Assembly: GCA_964589825.1 (NCBI GenBank)
Contig: CAZPUS010000022.1
Location: 1-50,727 of the forward strand
DNA length: 50,727 bases
Direction of reading: 5' to 3'
Origin: CAZPUS01 sp964589825
GTDB lineage: Bacteria; Fibrobacterota; Chitinivibrionia; Chitinivibrionales; WJKA01
The position numbers and the translations under genes are program-made. The notes beneath the pieces were generated by a model. The model did not search any database. It was not told where the DNA came from and was given only the letters and a program-made list of their open reading frames with translations. Every line of letters starts with the position of its first letter. Positions within the stretch are counted from its first letter, which is position 1. Positions 42,547 to 50,727 of this stretch are shown here, in pieces.

Positions 42547-43935
42547 ATGCTAAGGGAGCACTCATTTTTTGTTAAACAGGTTATCGCAGCGGTTGACGTC
42601 GTGCTTTTTATCACCGCATTTATGCTGACCAATATTCTCTTTGACGATTACGAAACGGCAGTGCTTTTCGAAAACTGGCCCATGCTCGTGGGAACACTGG
42701 TATTCTATCTTTATTACGCGTGGACGCGTTCGCTTTTTTCGATCATGCATTTCAACTGGCTCGAGAATGCGTTCAAAAAGCTTGTATATATTTTTGTCTA
42801 TGTCGTGGTACTCGGTGCGGCATTGCTGTTTCTTTTACCGCAGACGCTGGTACCGGTGCATACCATGTACAGAAATCAGTTTGCGTTGTTTGTCGGGCTG
42901 GCTTTCCTGCTGGTTTGCAGCGAAAAGATGTTACTGCGCGAGGCGCTGGTGCGGCTTCGACGTCGCGGGCGAAATATAATACCCATAATTCTGTTTGGAC
43001 GGGGCAAGTGCGCCTCCAGTGTAATTAAGCAGATTCACGCGCATCCCGAATGGGGGCTGAAAATAATTCGGTACATAGATATCTCCACCTCACCGATAGA
43101 ATTCGAACAGATTCTGAAGAAATGCTATGTTGAGGAAGTCTTTTTCTGCATTCCGCGAAATATTTCTAAAAGCGGTTTTCATATCGATCCATATATACGT
43201 GTCTGCGAAGAGATGGGGCGTGAAACACGGGTCTTTCAAAATATCGTGGAAACGACACGTTTTGCGCAGTGGCGATATCAGCAGTTTCTCGGTAATCAGA
43301 CGTTAGTTTCTTACACCGCGGAACTCGATCCCGATCAGTTGGTGTTTAAACGGATCTTCGATATCGCAGGTGCGACTGTAGGAATGATGATATTTCTGGC
43401 GATTTTACCCTTTGTCGTACTCGCCATTAAAATCGATTCAAAGGGGCCGGTTCTTTTCCGGCAGGTGCGGGTAGGCAAAAAGGGGAAACGGTTTATCTTG
43501 TATAAATTCAGATCTATGTGTAATGATGCGGAAAAACAGAAACAATATCTGGAAAACAAAAACGAACTTCAAGGTGCAGTATTCAAAATGAAAGATGACC
43601 CGCGGATTACTCCGGTGGGACGGTTCCTGAGAAAATACAGTATAGACGAACTGCCTCAGTTTATTAACGTATTGAAGGGAGATATGTCACTTGTCGGGAC
43701 GCGTCCGCCGACACCGCAGGAAGTCGATTCATACGAGGGGTGGCATTTTCGACGCATCAGTACCAAGCCCGGAATGACCGGTTTGTGGCAGGTGAGTGGG
43801 AGAAACAGGATCACAAACTTTGACGATATCGTACGTCTTGATCTCGAATATATCGATTCCTGGAGTATCTGGCTCGATATTCGGCTGATATTCAGAACTA
43901 TAATGGTCCTTTTCCAGAAGGAGAGCGCATTTTAG
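42547..43935 (+). CDS. Polyprenyl-phosphate sugar-1-phosphate transferase
   Basis: 462 residues. Starts lipid-linked polysaccharide repeat units by moving a sugar-1-phosphate from a nucleotide sugar to undecaprenyl phosphate at the inner membrane. Four N-terminal spans (~1-125) and a CoA-binding-like middle part precede the catalytic end (~265-462). The catalytic end has a membrane re-entrant segment, YKFRSMCNDAE and SIDELPQFINVLKGDMSLVG. The sugar cannot be told from sequence. It may feed the same surface polysaccharide as the rfb cluster, though 38 kb away. Confidence 0.92.
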   Translation: MLREHSFFVKQVIAAVDVVLFITAFMLTNILFDDYETAVLFENWPMLVGTLVFYLYYAWTRSLFSIMHFNWLENAFKKLVYIFVYVVVLGAALLFLLPQTLVPVHTMYRNQFALFVGLAFLLVCSEKMLLREALVRLRRRGRNIIPIILFGRGKCASSVIKQIHAHPEWGLKIIRYIDISTSPIEFEQILKKCYVEEVFFCIPRNISKSGFHIDPYIRVCEEMGRETRVFQNIVETTRFAQWRYQQFLGNQTLVSYTAELDPDQLVFKRIFDIAGATVGMMIFLAILPFVVLAIKIDSKGPVLFRQVRVGKKGKRFILYKFRSMCNDAEKQKQYLENKNELQGAVFKMKDDPRITPVGRFLRKYSIDELPQFINVLKGDMSLVGTRPPTPQEVDSYEGWHFRRISTKPGMTGLWQVSGRNRITNFDDIVRLDLEYIDSWSIWLDIRLIFRTIMVLFQKESAF

Positions 43936-44080
43936 AGTCCCCGGTTTTCTTTGGATGTGCCGTCTCTTTTTTCAAACCGACTGCTACAGACGTTTCAAAG
44001 CATGATAGTGAGCCTGTGGCTGCAGCCGATACAATTATACCCGCAGAACCCGGGTTGTTTTACCCATTATCGTACACGCC

Positions 44081-44842
44081 ATGAGTACCGCTTCCATACT
44101 TACACCCGCCGAAAGAATACCGATAGCACTCTCCGGGGAGGCCGCGCGCATAAATCGGGAGATGCTGCGGGTGCTCCGGATATTGATATCCCGGGGAGGG
44201 AGTTCATGCGACGATGTGCAGTTCAGCACCAGCTATGCACAATTGCTGGGGCTTTTTGACGAATACCAGCGTGAAGTAGCGTTGCGCTATGGTCGTGATA
44301 TCGCATGTCACAGAGGGTGTGTCTGGTGTTGTTATCAGTGGGTGGAGGATGTGTATTCATTCGAGGCGGATTGTATTGCCACTTTTCTTTTATCTCATTA
44401 CGATGTATCCACAATCAAGCAAATTGGATCGTGCTTATATGAGGATTGCCGCTGTGTCGAACGGATATACGAGCAGGTATGCAGAGAGAAATATTCAGAT
44501 GAAAAAGAATCACCGGAGCTGGACGAATCGGCGGAGACGCTGAAGCGGTTCAACGATGCACAGCGAGCATGTCCGTTGCTCAATGTGGAGGAAGGAAGTT
44601 GCATGGTATTCAAAGTGCGACCGTTGACCTGCAGAAGTTATCTCAGCAGCGACAGTCGTGTGTGCGGGGGCTGTTTTTGCGAAGCCTCGTCCGGCGCTGC
44701 GCAGGGCACCGCGGCATTTATCATTGATGCGACCGAAGAGGTGAATGCACAACTGGAGCGTCTGCATGTTCTGCATCAGCGGTTTGAAGACGATACCGGT
44801 CTGAGATCCCTGCTGTACCAATACTTGACACATACACGTTGA
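44081..44842 (+). CDS. YkgJ-family cysteine-cluster protein
   Basis: 253 residues. The cysteine motif CHRGCVWCC lies near residue 77-85. A second group follows: CPLLNVEEGSC, then PLTCRSYL and CGGC. This is the YkgJ/Fe-S or zinc binding pattern of a family of unknown function. No ribosome site is clear at the ATG at 44081, so a later start is possible, but the cysteine core is not affected. Confidence 0.8.
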   Translation: MSTASILTPAERIPIALSGEAARINREMLRVLRILISRGGSSCDDVQFSTSYAQLLGLFDEYQREVALRYGRDIACHRGCVWCCYQWVEDVYSFEADCIATFLLSHYDVSTIKQIGSCLYEDCRCVERIYEQVCREKYSDEKESPELDESAETLKRFNDAQRACPLLNVEEGSCMVFKVRPLTCRSYLSSDSRVCGGCFCEASSGAAQGTAAFIIDATEEVNAQLERLHVLHQRFEDDTGLRSLLYQYLTHTR

Positions 44843-44857
44843 TATGAGCCCACAGAA

Positions 44858-44911
44858 TCCCCGAGGCAGGGGATAGTACAAGTCGGGTTGTATGAGAACC
44901 CCTCTGCATGA
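44858..44911 (+). other. Competing hairpins between YkgJ-like gene and convergent gene
   Basis: ATCCCC and GGGGAT flank GAGGCA. The GGGG can instead pair with a later CCCCT across a 5-bp TACAA/TTGTA stem. This switch-like layout has no target gene downstream on the same strand. No clear T-tract follows. It may be a weak terminator. Confidence 0.3.
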
Positions 44912-45080
44912 AAAAGAACAGGCCGGCCATTACATATGCATGGCTTCCGGCAGGGATATACGGACGCTGATATGTGCTAATGCCTTGTAAACGGGCCCGG
45001 TATGTGGGGTATACCCGATAAAAAAGTGAAGCCGTGCCCCTGTCTTTGATGTAAAAGTCTTTACTGGCGATATTGCGGCG

Positions 45081-46658
45081 TTATTCGTCAGAGCTGTTTA
45101 CAAGCGCAATTTTCTTCCGTTTTGTTATTGATTTGCCCGAAGCGCTTTTTATACGAATGATCGAAAGATAGGTGCCGCTGGCTACCCTTCGGTAGCGTGT
45201 ATTATAGCCGTCCCATATGACGACATATTTGCCGGTGGAAGTGGTCCGGTAGAGTTTCAGCTTATCTGCAATTACGTTTCCCACCATGTCGTAAATCGTT
45301 ACAGCGCTTTTATCCAGGTCAGCGGTGCTGTATACCTGCATCACTATGCCTTTTTCCGGGATCTCGGTACGCTCTGATACAGGATCTGCGGGGAGATTAA
45401 TAGTCCCACCCGGTAATGAAACCGGTAATGCGGTTATTTGTTGTGCAGGGTTTGCCGGAGACTCCACGAGGTGCACTTCGCATTTTACGGCCCCCTGAAT
45501 CGGTTTCCCACCCGCAGTGCTGACAAATGCCCCTTTTTTATCCTTGAGCGGATTACCGCTGGTGCGTAACCGAAGACTGTCGCGTCTGATATCGATTCCT
45601 TCGCGTGCATACGTGTGCGGCAGTGAGATGGTGAGTTCCGAAGAGCTCTCCCCGGGTGACGTAACCGTTATCTCAGCATTGTCGAAAAAATGTTCGCTGC
45701 ATTGTTTTGTATCAACATCGTAAAGACAGAACATTGCATCGAGTCGATCGGCGACTTCGTCCGCATTTCCACCCCGGGGCCATTGTATAGGAGTTTCAAA
45801 GGTGATAACAAGTGTATCGTACGCATCTTGTCGGGGGTAAACCGGAGAGGAAAGTACGGCCTGGCTGATCTGCGGGCCTTCGCTGCCTACGGTGACGTTA
45901 AGGTCGATCGTGTCCGGCTGCAGTCCGTTCTGAGTGACCACAAGTTTTGTTTGTGCCGATACGTCGGTTTTTCGTTTAATTACCCCGATCCATCGAAGAG
46001 ACGTGTCGGAGGTGGAAGTGTCGTAGGGCGTCATCGACAGATGCTCGCGTGCCGATGCATCGACGATTTTCCATTCTGCCCGATGTGCGCGCATCGGGAT
46101 TTCGACATTCCCTGCAAGTTCGCTCCTTCCCTCATCAAGAATATTACCGTATTGATCCCGTACAAATGCGAATACAAAGGATGAGTCTGTTGTATCCGGA
46201 CTGGTCACCGTGTAGGTGCTAAACGTTGAATCGGGTGCGTGTTCTTCGGTGCCGCTTATCGAGGAGTCACGCTCTAAGCTGATGGCATATGCAGGGCCGG
46301 GCGATACCGGTATGACGGCCTGGGCCGATATTGAATTATACTGTGCCCGTAGCTGAATATAGCGGTAGGCCGTAGTCCCCGCCTCTATGACAATTGAATC
46401 TCCTCGGGTGGTGCCGGCAATACGATCAGCGTCTCCGCTGCTAACCAGCGTCCACGTTATTTGTTCATACCGCGAGTCATCGAACGGGAGTGTCTGTTCT
46501 GCGATCGTATCTTCCAAAAAGGCGATAGCAACCGCGCTGGTTCCCGCAGGAACTTTGCTGGGATCGACACTGATACTCATGTCGTGCACCTGGCCATTGG
46601 TCAAAAATGCGAAAGAGCAGACTGCACAAAAAGCGAGAAGAACTGTTCGTAGATTCAT
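45081..46658 (-). CDS. Secreted beta-sandwich protein with FlgD-Ig-like C-terminus
   Basis: 525 residues from the ATG at 46658. A signal peptide (~1-23) is followed by Ig/invasin-like domains and a FlgD-Ig-like end (IYDMVGNVIADKLKL, then the WDGYNTRYRRVASGTYL turn). It is similar, domain for domain, to the second part of the fibro-slime protein just upstream on the same strand but lacks the fibro-slime domain. The shared turns include the AYRYIQLRAQYNS/AHRYLQVRATWTD and YAISLERDS/YRITLERDS pairs. No ribosome site is obvious; GTG 46667 is an alternative start. Confidence 0.82.
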   Translation of the reverse strand: MNLRTVLLAFCAVCSFAFLTNGQVHDMSISVDPSKVPAGTSAVAIAFLEDTIAEQTLPFDDSRYEQITWTLVSSGDADRIAGTTRGDSIVIEAGTTAYRYIQLRAQYNSISAQAVIPVSPGPAYAISLERDSSISGTEEHAPDSTFSTYTVTSPDTTDSSFVFAFVRDQYGNILDEGRSELAGNVEIPMRAHRAEWKIVDASAREHLSMTPYDTSTSDTSLRWIGVIKRKTDVSAQTKLVVTQNGLQPDTIDLNVTVGSEGPQISQAVLSSPVYPRQDAYDTLVITFETPIQWPRGGNADEVADRLDAMFCLYDVDTKQCSEHFFDNAEITVTSPGESSSELTISLPHTYAREGIDIRRDSLRLRTSGNPLKDKKGAFVSTAGGKPIQGAVKCEVHLVESPANPAQQITALPVSLPGGTINLPADPVSERTEIPEKGIVMQVYSTADLDKSAVTIYDMVGNVIADKLKLYRTTSTGKYVVIWDGYNTRYRRVASGTYLSIIRIKSASGKSITKRKKIALVNSSDE

Positions 46659-46809
46659 AAGGACCACTATGTAAAAAAAGGAAAAAGAAAAACCCTGGTT
46701 TTATTTTTCAAAGTACATACAGAAATTGTCCCCCGGATTTTTTATAACACGAGCATACATCAGTATCTACATAATCGAAGCAGGTGCGAGTATATGTTCA
46801 TTGCGCGAT

Positions 46810-49275
46810 TTAATGCTGTATCGCGATCTTAATGTTTTTCTGAGACGAGGTTTCGTCGACTGTTTCGACCGTGATTACGGCCAGATACGCGCCGCTGGCA
46901 ACCAGACGTCCGTTCTGGTTGCGACCGTCCCAGCCGAACACGTATTTACCTCTTTTGGACGCATCTGTATTGTGATACAAAGGCAGTTTTTTGGCGAGTA
47001 CATTGCCGACGGCATCGTAAATAATCACTTCGCCCCGGAATATTTTCGCCGTAGACTGGATGATGGTGTGTATCCCTTCGTTTGCTGTCAGTATCGCCTC
47101 CCCTTTTTGCTGCTCCTTCACGGGTGTGCCCGGCAGGGGGGTAAGTTCGTCCGGATTATATACAAACTCATTGGTATACCCGGGATTCTCCGGAGAAGCC
47201 GGGCTTGTAGCAGGTACTACCTTCCATGACGGAATGGTTTTAATGTAGGTGCGAGTGGTATCCTTGACCCCCACACCGGCGGTATCGGTAAGGGGATTCT
47301 TGAAGACCTTCAGTTGAAGGCTGTCTTCTCCGAGCATCAAATTGGTCCGGGCGCAATTGTGATCGAACATGATGACGATCTCTCTGCTCGTCTCCCCCAC
47401 CTCTTCGATTTTGGCATTGCATTCACTAAAGAGTGCAGAGGTGGTATCGACGAGATCCTTGTCATACACCGTAAAAATTTTGTCAAGATTGTTTTCCAGT
47501 TCATTTTTCTTTCCGCTATACGGCCATTGGACCGGTTCCTTGAATTCGATGCGCATGGTATCGCGTGCATTTTGCCCTGCTTCCAGAGGCGATTTGTACT
47601 CGACCGTTTCGATCTGGGGACCCATCGAAACATAAGCAAGTGTTACCCGGGCGGTATCGGGTATCAACGTATCCTGGGATACAATAATACTGCTTACCGC
47701 ACTGTCACCGGAAAAGGGGTTGCGTTTTACAATGCCGACCCACCGTTTGGTAATGCTGTCGGCAGGAAATACCGTCATAAACTCACTGTTGGATGCCGGC
47801 TCCTGTTGCCAGTCTGCATTATCGGTCCCCTGCGGATTATTGATTGAATTCACATTGCCGCTGTCTCCTTCTTCAATTATGTTGTTATATCGGTCCCTGA
47901 TAAAGGCGAAAAGAACAACCTGTGAGTCTGCGGCAGTAATGGTATCGCGTTCCAGATCATCCGGCTCCCATTCATTGCCGTCTTTGGTAATAAGAGAATC
48001 ACGCTCGAGGGTGATTCGATAGGGGTCGGCAGGTGTAACGGCGACAGGTGCGAGCGCACTTCTGGTTTTTGTCGAGTCTTCCGGATCGGTCCACGTTGCG
48101 CGAACCTGCAGGTATCTGTGTGCCTTTGTACCGGTGACGGTAAGGGTGCGTCCCGATGAATCACTCGTAATACGGTCTCCTTCCTGCCGTCCACCCGCAA
48201 TTTCCCATTCCACATAATCATAGAGCGAATCGTCTGGAGGTATGACCTCACCCTGTTCATCTCTCAGTCTTGCTTCGAGTTCTACTTCCTCCCCCGCTTT
48301 TAGTACACTGCTGCTTGTCGAAATTTGGAGTTGTTGGATCTCGCGAAAAATGTTTGTAGTAATCGCGACATTCGATCCGATTGGCTGACGTTCTGCATGG
48401 AAAAAGCTGAACCGGTATTTTTCGCCTTCCTCAAAGTTCATGCGGTCGGCAAGGTCGTCCATTGAAATCGAGTCGCCTTTTGGGGCGTGGATGCCGCCGA
48501 TATCGAGCACAAGGCTGTCCTCCACAAACACCCATACATCGTCGTCGCCGTAAAAGTTAAATGTAAGTCCGGGACGGTATTCGAAATAGACATGCAGTTC
48601 GGTGGTAAATCCATAGTTGTGGTCAAGACTGTCCGGCAGTGACTCTCCTCTGGAATTAAAAATCCCGGGATAGGGCTCGTTGCCAAAGCCCCTGTTGTCA
48701 ATTGGAAAAAAGGGCTCATCCGACAAGGTATCTTTTACTCTGCTGAAATTGTAGAGGCCTTTTTTCGATTCATCATTTTTCCCCAGGTGGATAAACGGAA
48801 GTGAATCGTAGATAACGACCGTGGCATAGGGATACGTCGAATCGAAATCCTGACTCACGAATTCGCCGGTCCTGCCTTTGTAGGGCTGCATATGCGTCCA
48901 TTTCCAGCGAAATGCGAGCGAGTCGTAGTAAAAGTCTGCCTCGGTATCATAGCCATCCGCATCACTGGGTCGATACCACTCATTGATATGTTCGTTACAG
49001 CAGTCGTTTTTCTTATAATCGGGTTTATGCTCCAGATCCAGTTTGGTGCCTACCATACCGGTATCGATCCCCCCGTCCTCGGTACATTGAAGGCACGAAC
49101 CCAGAAAATCGTCGTTTCCGTCGAACGAAAGTGCGTGATAGTCGTAATAGATTACCGGAATCCACACCGTATCCGGGAAATTGAGCGCGTGACTGCGCAC
49201 GTGCAGACCAAGCAGTACGAGACATGACAACGCTAAAAAACGAAAAGAGCGTGCAGATTGTAACGTAGATTTCAT
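46810..49275 (-). CDS. Secreted fibro-slime domain protein with FlgD-Ig-like C-terminus
   Basis: 821 residues from the ATG at 49275, which has AAGGGAG upstream. A signal peptide of ~26 residues precedes a fibro-slime domain (~30-310), with PDTVWIPVIYYDYHA, the aromatic FNFYGDDDVWVFVEDSLVL and GGIHAPKG. Ig-like domains follow and the protein ends in a FlgD-Ig-like domain with YDAVGNVLAKKLPLY and GWDGRNQNGRLVASGAYL. Fibro-slime domains are known from Fibrobacter surface and cellulose-adhesion proteins. The protein is probably exported by a type IX-like route, which is inferred from the C-terminal domain. It gives the main taxonomic clue of the window. Confidence 0.88.
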   Translation of the reverse strand: MKSTLQSARSFRFLALSCLVLLGLHVRSHALNFPDTVWIPVIYYDYHALSFDGNDDFLGSCLQCTEDGGIDTGMVGTKLDLEHKPDYKKNDCCNEHINEWYRPSDADGYDTEADFYYDSLAFRWKWTHMQPYKGRTGEFVSQDFDSTYPYATVVIYDSLPFIHLGKNDESKKGLYNFSRVKDTLSDEPFFPIDNRGFGNEPYPGIFNSRGESLPDSLDHNYGFTTELHVYFEYRPGLTFNFYGDDDVWVFVEDSLVLDIGGIHAPKGDSISMDDLADRMNFEEGEKYRFSFFHAERQPIGSNVAITTNIFREIQQLQISTSSSVLKAGEEVELEARLRDEQGEVIPPDDSLYDYVEWEIAGGRQEGDRITSDSSGRTLTVTGTKAHRYLQVRATWTDPEDSTKTRSALAPVAVTPADPYRITLERDSLITKDGNEWEPDDLERDTITAADSQVVLFAFIRDRYNNIIEEGDSGNVNSINNPQGTDNADWQQEPASNSEFMTVFPADSITKRWVGIVKRNPFSGDSAVSSIIVSQDTLIPDTARVTLAYVSMGPQIETVEYKSPLEAGQNARDTMRIEFKEPVQWPYSGKKNELENNLDKIFTVYDKDLVDTTSALFSECNAKIEEVGETSREIVIMFDHNCARTNLMLGEDSLQLKVFKNPLTDTAGVGVKDTTRTYIKTIPSWKVVPATSPASPENPGYTNEFVYNPDELTPLPGTPVKEQQKGEAILTANEGIHTIIQSTAKIFRGEVIIYDAVGNVLAKKLPLYHNTDASKRGKYVFGWDGRNQNGRLVASGAYLAVITVETVDETSSQKNIKIAIQH

Positions 49276-49637
49276 CGACAAAACTCCCTTAATCCAACAC
49301 CGGATAATTAATCGGTTAAATTGCATTATTACTGTAGTAAAATAATAAAAAGAAACAATAGGTGCATAACAAAACAGTACAGCGCATTTTTAACAAATTT
49401 TTTTTGGGGTTGTGGTTTTCAGGCGTTGCCACTCTCAACGAGGCTTGGTGCAAAACCAGCAGATGCGGAGCAGATAGTGTTTCATTCTTGCAGCTTTTTT
49501 TCATATACGGGAAAAGAGTGTGCAAAAATGAAAAAACAGGGGTTGAGTTCACGCGTTTTGATTGTAGGGATACGAACGCGGAATCGGATTTTGCGTTCGT
49601 AGATATACGCGAATATAATAGACGGGTTTATGCATAA
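49276..49637. other. Spacer between the fibro-slime gene and pncA
   Basis: No gene I can support. It contains one strong hairpin: TACGAACGC (49571-49579) with GCGTTCGTA (49593-49601) and a 13-base loop. It may help end the minus-strand pncA transcript, although a T-tract is missing. Confidence 0.4.
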
Positions 49638-50300
49638 TCAGATATTCAGTTCGGCGGTATTTGCAATACGTACTCCTTTATTATGCAGTGCGGTACGTAA
49701 TTGGTCATCCGAATCGGGATTGACCGAACGACTCGCATCCCACAACAGTGTAGTGGTGAATCCTGCCTCGACTGCATCCTCGCAGCTGCAGCGTACGCAG
49801 ACATCTCTGGCAAGCCCGCAGATATATATCTCGCGGATACCTCGTTCTCTGAGATATCCGGCAAGCCCTGTTTTCGGTCGGCTGCCGTCGGGGGCCCAAT
49901 TGTTACGAAAACCGCTGTATGAGTCTACATCCCGACTCACGCCTTTTCGGATGAATGCGACTGCACTGTCCCAGGGCAGCTGAGGGTGCAGTTGTGCACC
50001 TACACTTTGCTGAATGCAGTGATCGGGCCATAAGGTCTGTTCATGACCGTAGAGCTCTATGGTATCGAACGGATTTTTGTTATCGTGACGGGACGCGAAC
50101 GACACATGGCCTGCAGGATGCCAGTCCTGTGTCGCGACAACTATGGAGAAACGATCCGACGTCATTGCCTTCGAAACAGGGGTGATGGTTTCATCGCCGT
50201 GTGGCACGGCCAGGGCGCCTCCGGGAAGAAAATCGTGCTGCATGTCAACAACAATGAGTGCCGAACACTTTGTATTGATGGAAACCGGTGTGGTCTTCAT
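49638..50300 (-). CDS. pncA: Nicotinamidase
   Basis: 220 residues. Deamidates nicotinamide to nicotinate for NAD salvage. The catalytic triad is D19 (in VVDMQHDF), K119 and C168 (CGLARDVC). The metal site is D59/H61/H65 in QDWHPAGH. All are in place and the length fits the PncA family. The ATG at 50300 follows GGGAG; the frame's longer start at 50381 is not used. A possible sigma54 promoter lies ~60 bases upstream. Confidence 0.95.
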   Translation of the reverse strand: MKTTPVSINTKCSALIVVDMQHDFLPGGALAVPHGDETITPVSKAMTSDRFSIVVATQDWHPAGHVSFASRHDNKNPFDTIELYGHEQTLWPDHCIQQSVGAQLHPQLPWDSAVAFIRKGVSRDVDSYSGFRNNWAPDGSRPKTGLAGYLRERGIREIYICGLARDVCVRCSCEDAVEAGFTTTLLWDASRSVNPDSDDQLRTALHNKGVRIANTAELNI

Positions 50301-50361
50301 ACGAATCTCCCAATAACTGGTTGTTGTTTTACGACTACCTGAATCGCGTATGTTCAGTATT

Positions 50362-50380
50362 TTGCAAAAAATATACCACA
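50362..50380 (-). promoter_or_regulatory. Possible sigma54 promoter of pncA
   Basis: On the minus strand TGTGGTATATTTTTTGCAA has TGG at -24 and TTGCA at -12, with GG and GC 10 bases apart. The -24 box departs from consensus (GGTAT for GGCAC). The start would lie ~50 bases before the pncA ATG. Confidence 0.4.
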
Positions 50381-50727
50381 CGGGAGCGAACCCGATGTAA
50401 ATAGAGCAGGTTGCAGATGTCTGCGGGGTACTTTTTTTACCTTAGGGGGGCAAAGATGGAATCTATCTGTATCCGACGGAATCATATGGAGTTGGCATAT
50501 AGTTTGCCTATGTTCTTTCTTCATTCAGTCGTGTTCGGGGGGCCAATTGTTGTCGTGTACTCTGCGTAGTTTTTAGCACAGGAGAGGATCTCCGTTCTCC
50601 GGTGTGGACGACACAGTACGTGCGCGAGAGTTGTCCGTTTCTGCTTGGAGATCATTGTTACGTTCTGTTTTTTGGGGCATCGGACTTTTTATTGGGTGCC
50701 CCCAAGATATAGCGTTTTATATTTTAT
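50381..50727. other. Non-coding end of the window
   Basis: About 347 bases with no gene, terminator or promoter I can support beyond the pncA promoter overlap. A GGGGTA copy at 50425-50430 matches the half site seen upstream of the other sigma54 promoter. Confidence 0.35.

Noticed and set aside
1..50727. CRISPR arrays, tRNA or rRNA genes, prophage genes, transposases
   Set aside because: No regularly spaced repeats, tRNA-like T-arm pattern, rRNA blocks, phage or transposase domains were recognised by eye.

Overview
The window most likely comes from a Gram-negative member of the Fibrobacterota (the Fibrobacteres/Chitinivibrio side). The main reason is a large secreted protein at 46810-49275 with a fibro-slime-type domain and a C-terminal FlgD-Ig-like domain. 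Lipoproteins, TonB/AgmX-type proteins, an outer-membrane barrel candidate and a full set of c-di-GMP-type proteins fit a diderm. The placement is inferred from gene content only. A run of exactly 100 N at 20789-20888 marks a scaffold gap, so the source is a draft assembly.

Layout. 1-5300: the tail of a SEC-C protein, a secreted hypothetical, then a nucleotide-sugar cluster (rfbF, rfbG, an epimerase) ending in a broken MBOAT/SGNH acyltransferase remnant. 5323-9960 (minus): a pseudo-receiver/ATPase/cNMP regulator, a TonB-like protein and priA. 10024-15728 (plus): a perfect-consensus sigma70 promoter, a FapA-like (DUF342) protein and two tandem HD-GYP paralogues. 15712-22593 (minus): rluB, a DUF512 radical-SAM protein, then the translation block frr-pyrH-tsf-rpsB-rpsI-rplM. 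23185-27114: a gpgS-like glucosyltransferase, an HDOD protein, a small regulator and a membrane PilZ protein.

27385-36056 (plus) holds small envelope proteins, one behind a near-consensus sigma54 promoter, followed by a tightly coupled set: TPR plus barrel protein, TPR lipoprotein, transmembrane Ser/Thr kinase, FHA-GAF-AAA+ sigma54 activator. I read this as a candidate envelope-to-sigma54 signalling pathway. Directly downstream, 36208-36496 is a perfect sigma70 promoter, an intricately self-complementary stretch with a possible pseudoknot, and a terminator: a strong candidate for an undescribed structured RNA.

36784-50300: a rubrerythrin-like protein, comM, a degenerate SpoIIE/RsbW-type protein, coaE, an AgmX-type lipoprotein, a polyprenyl-phosphate sugar transferase, a YkgJ-type cysteine-cluster protein, two paralogous secreted proteins and pncA. 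At least four good copies (and two decayed ones) of a ~162-bp foldback element are scattered through intergenic spaces. Three have matching 5-bp flanking duplications, so it looks like a MITE family.
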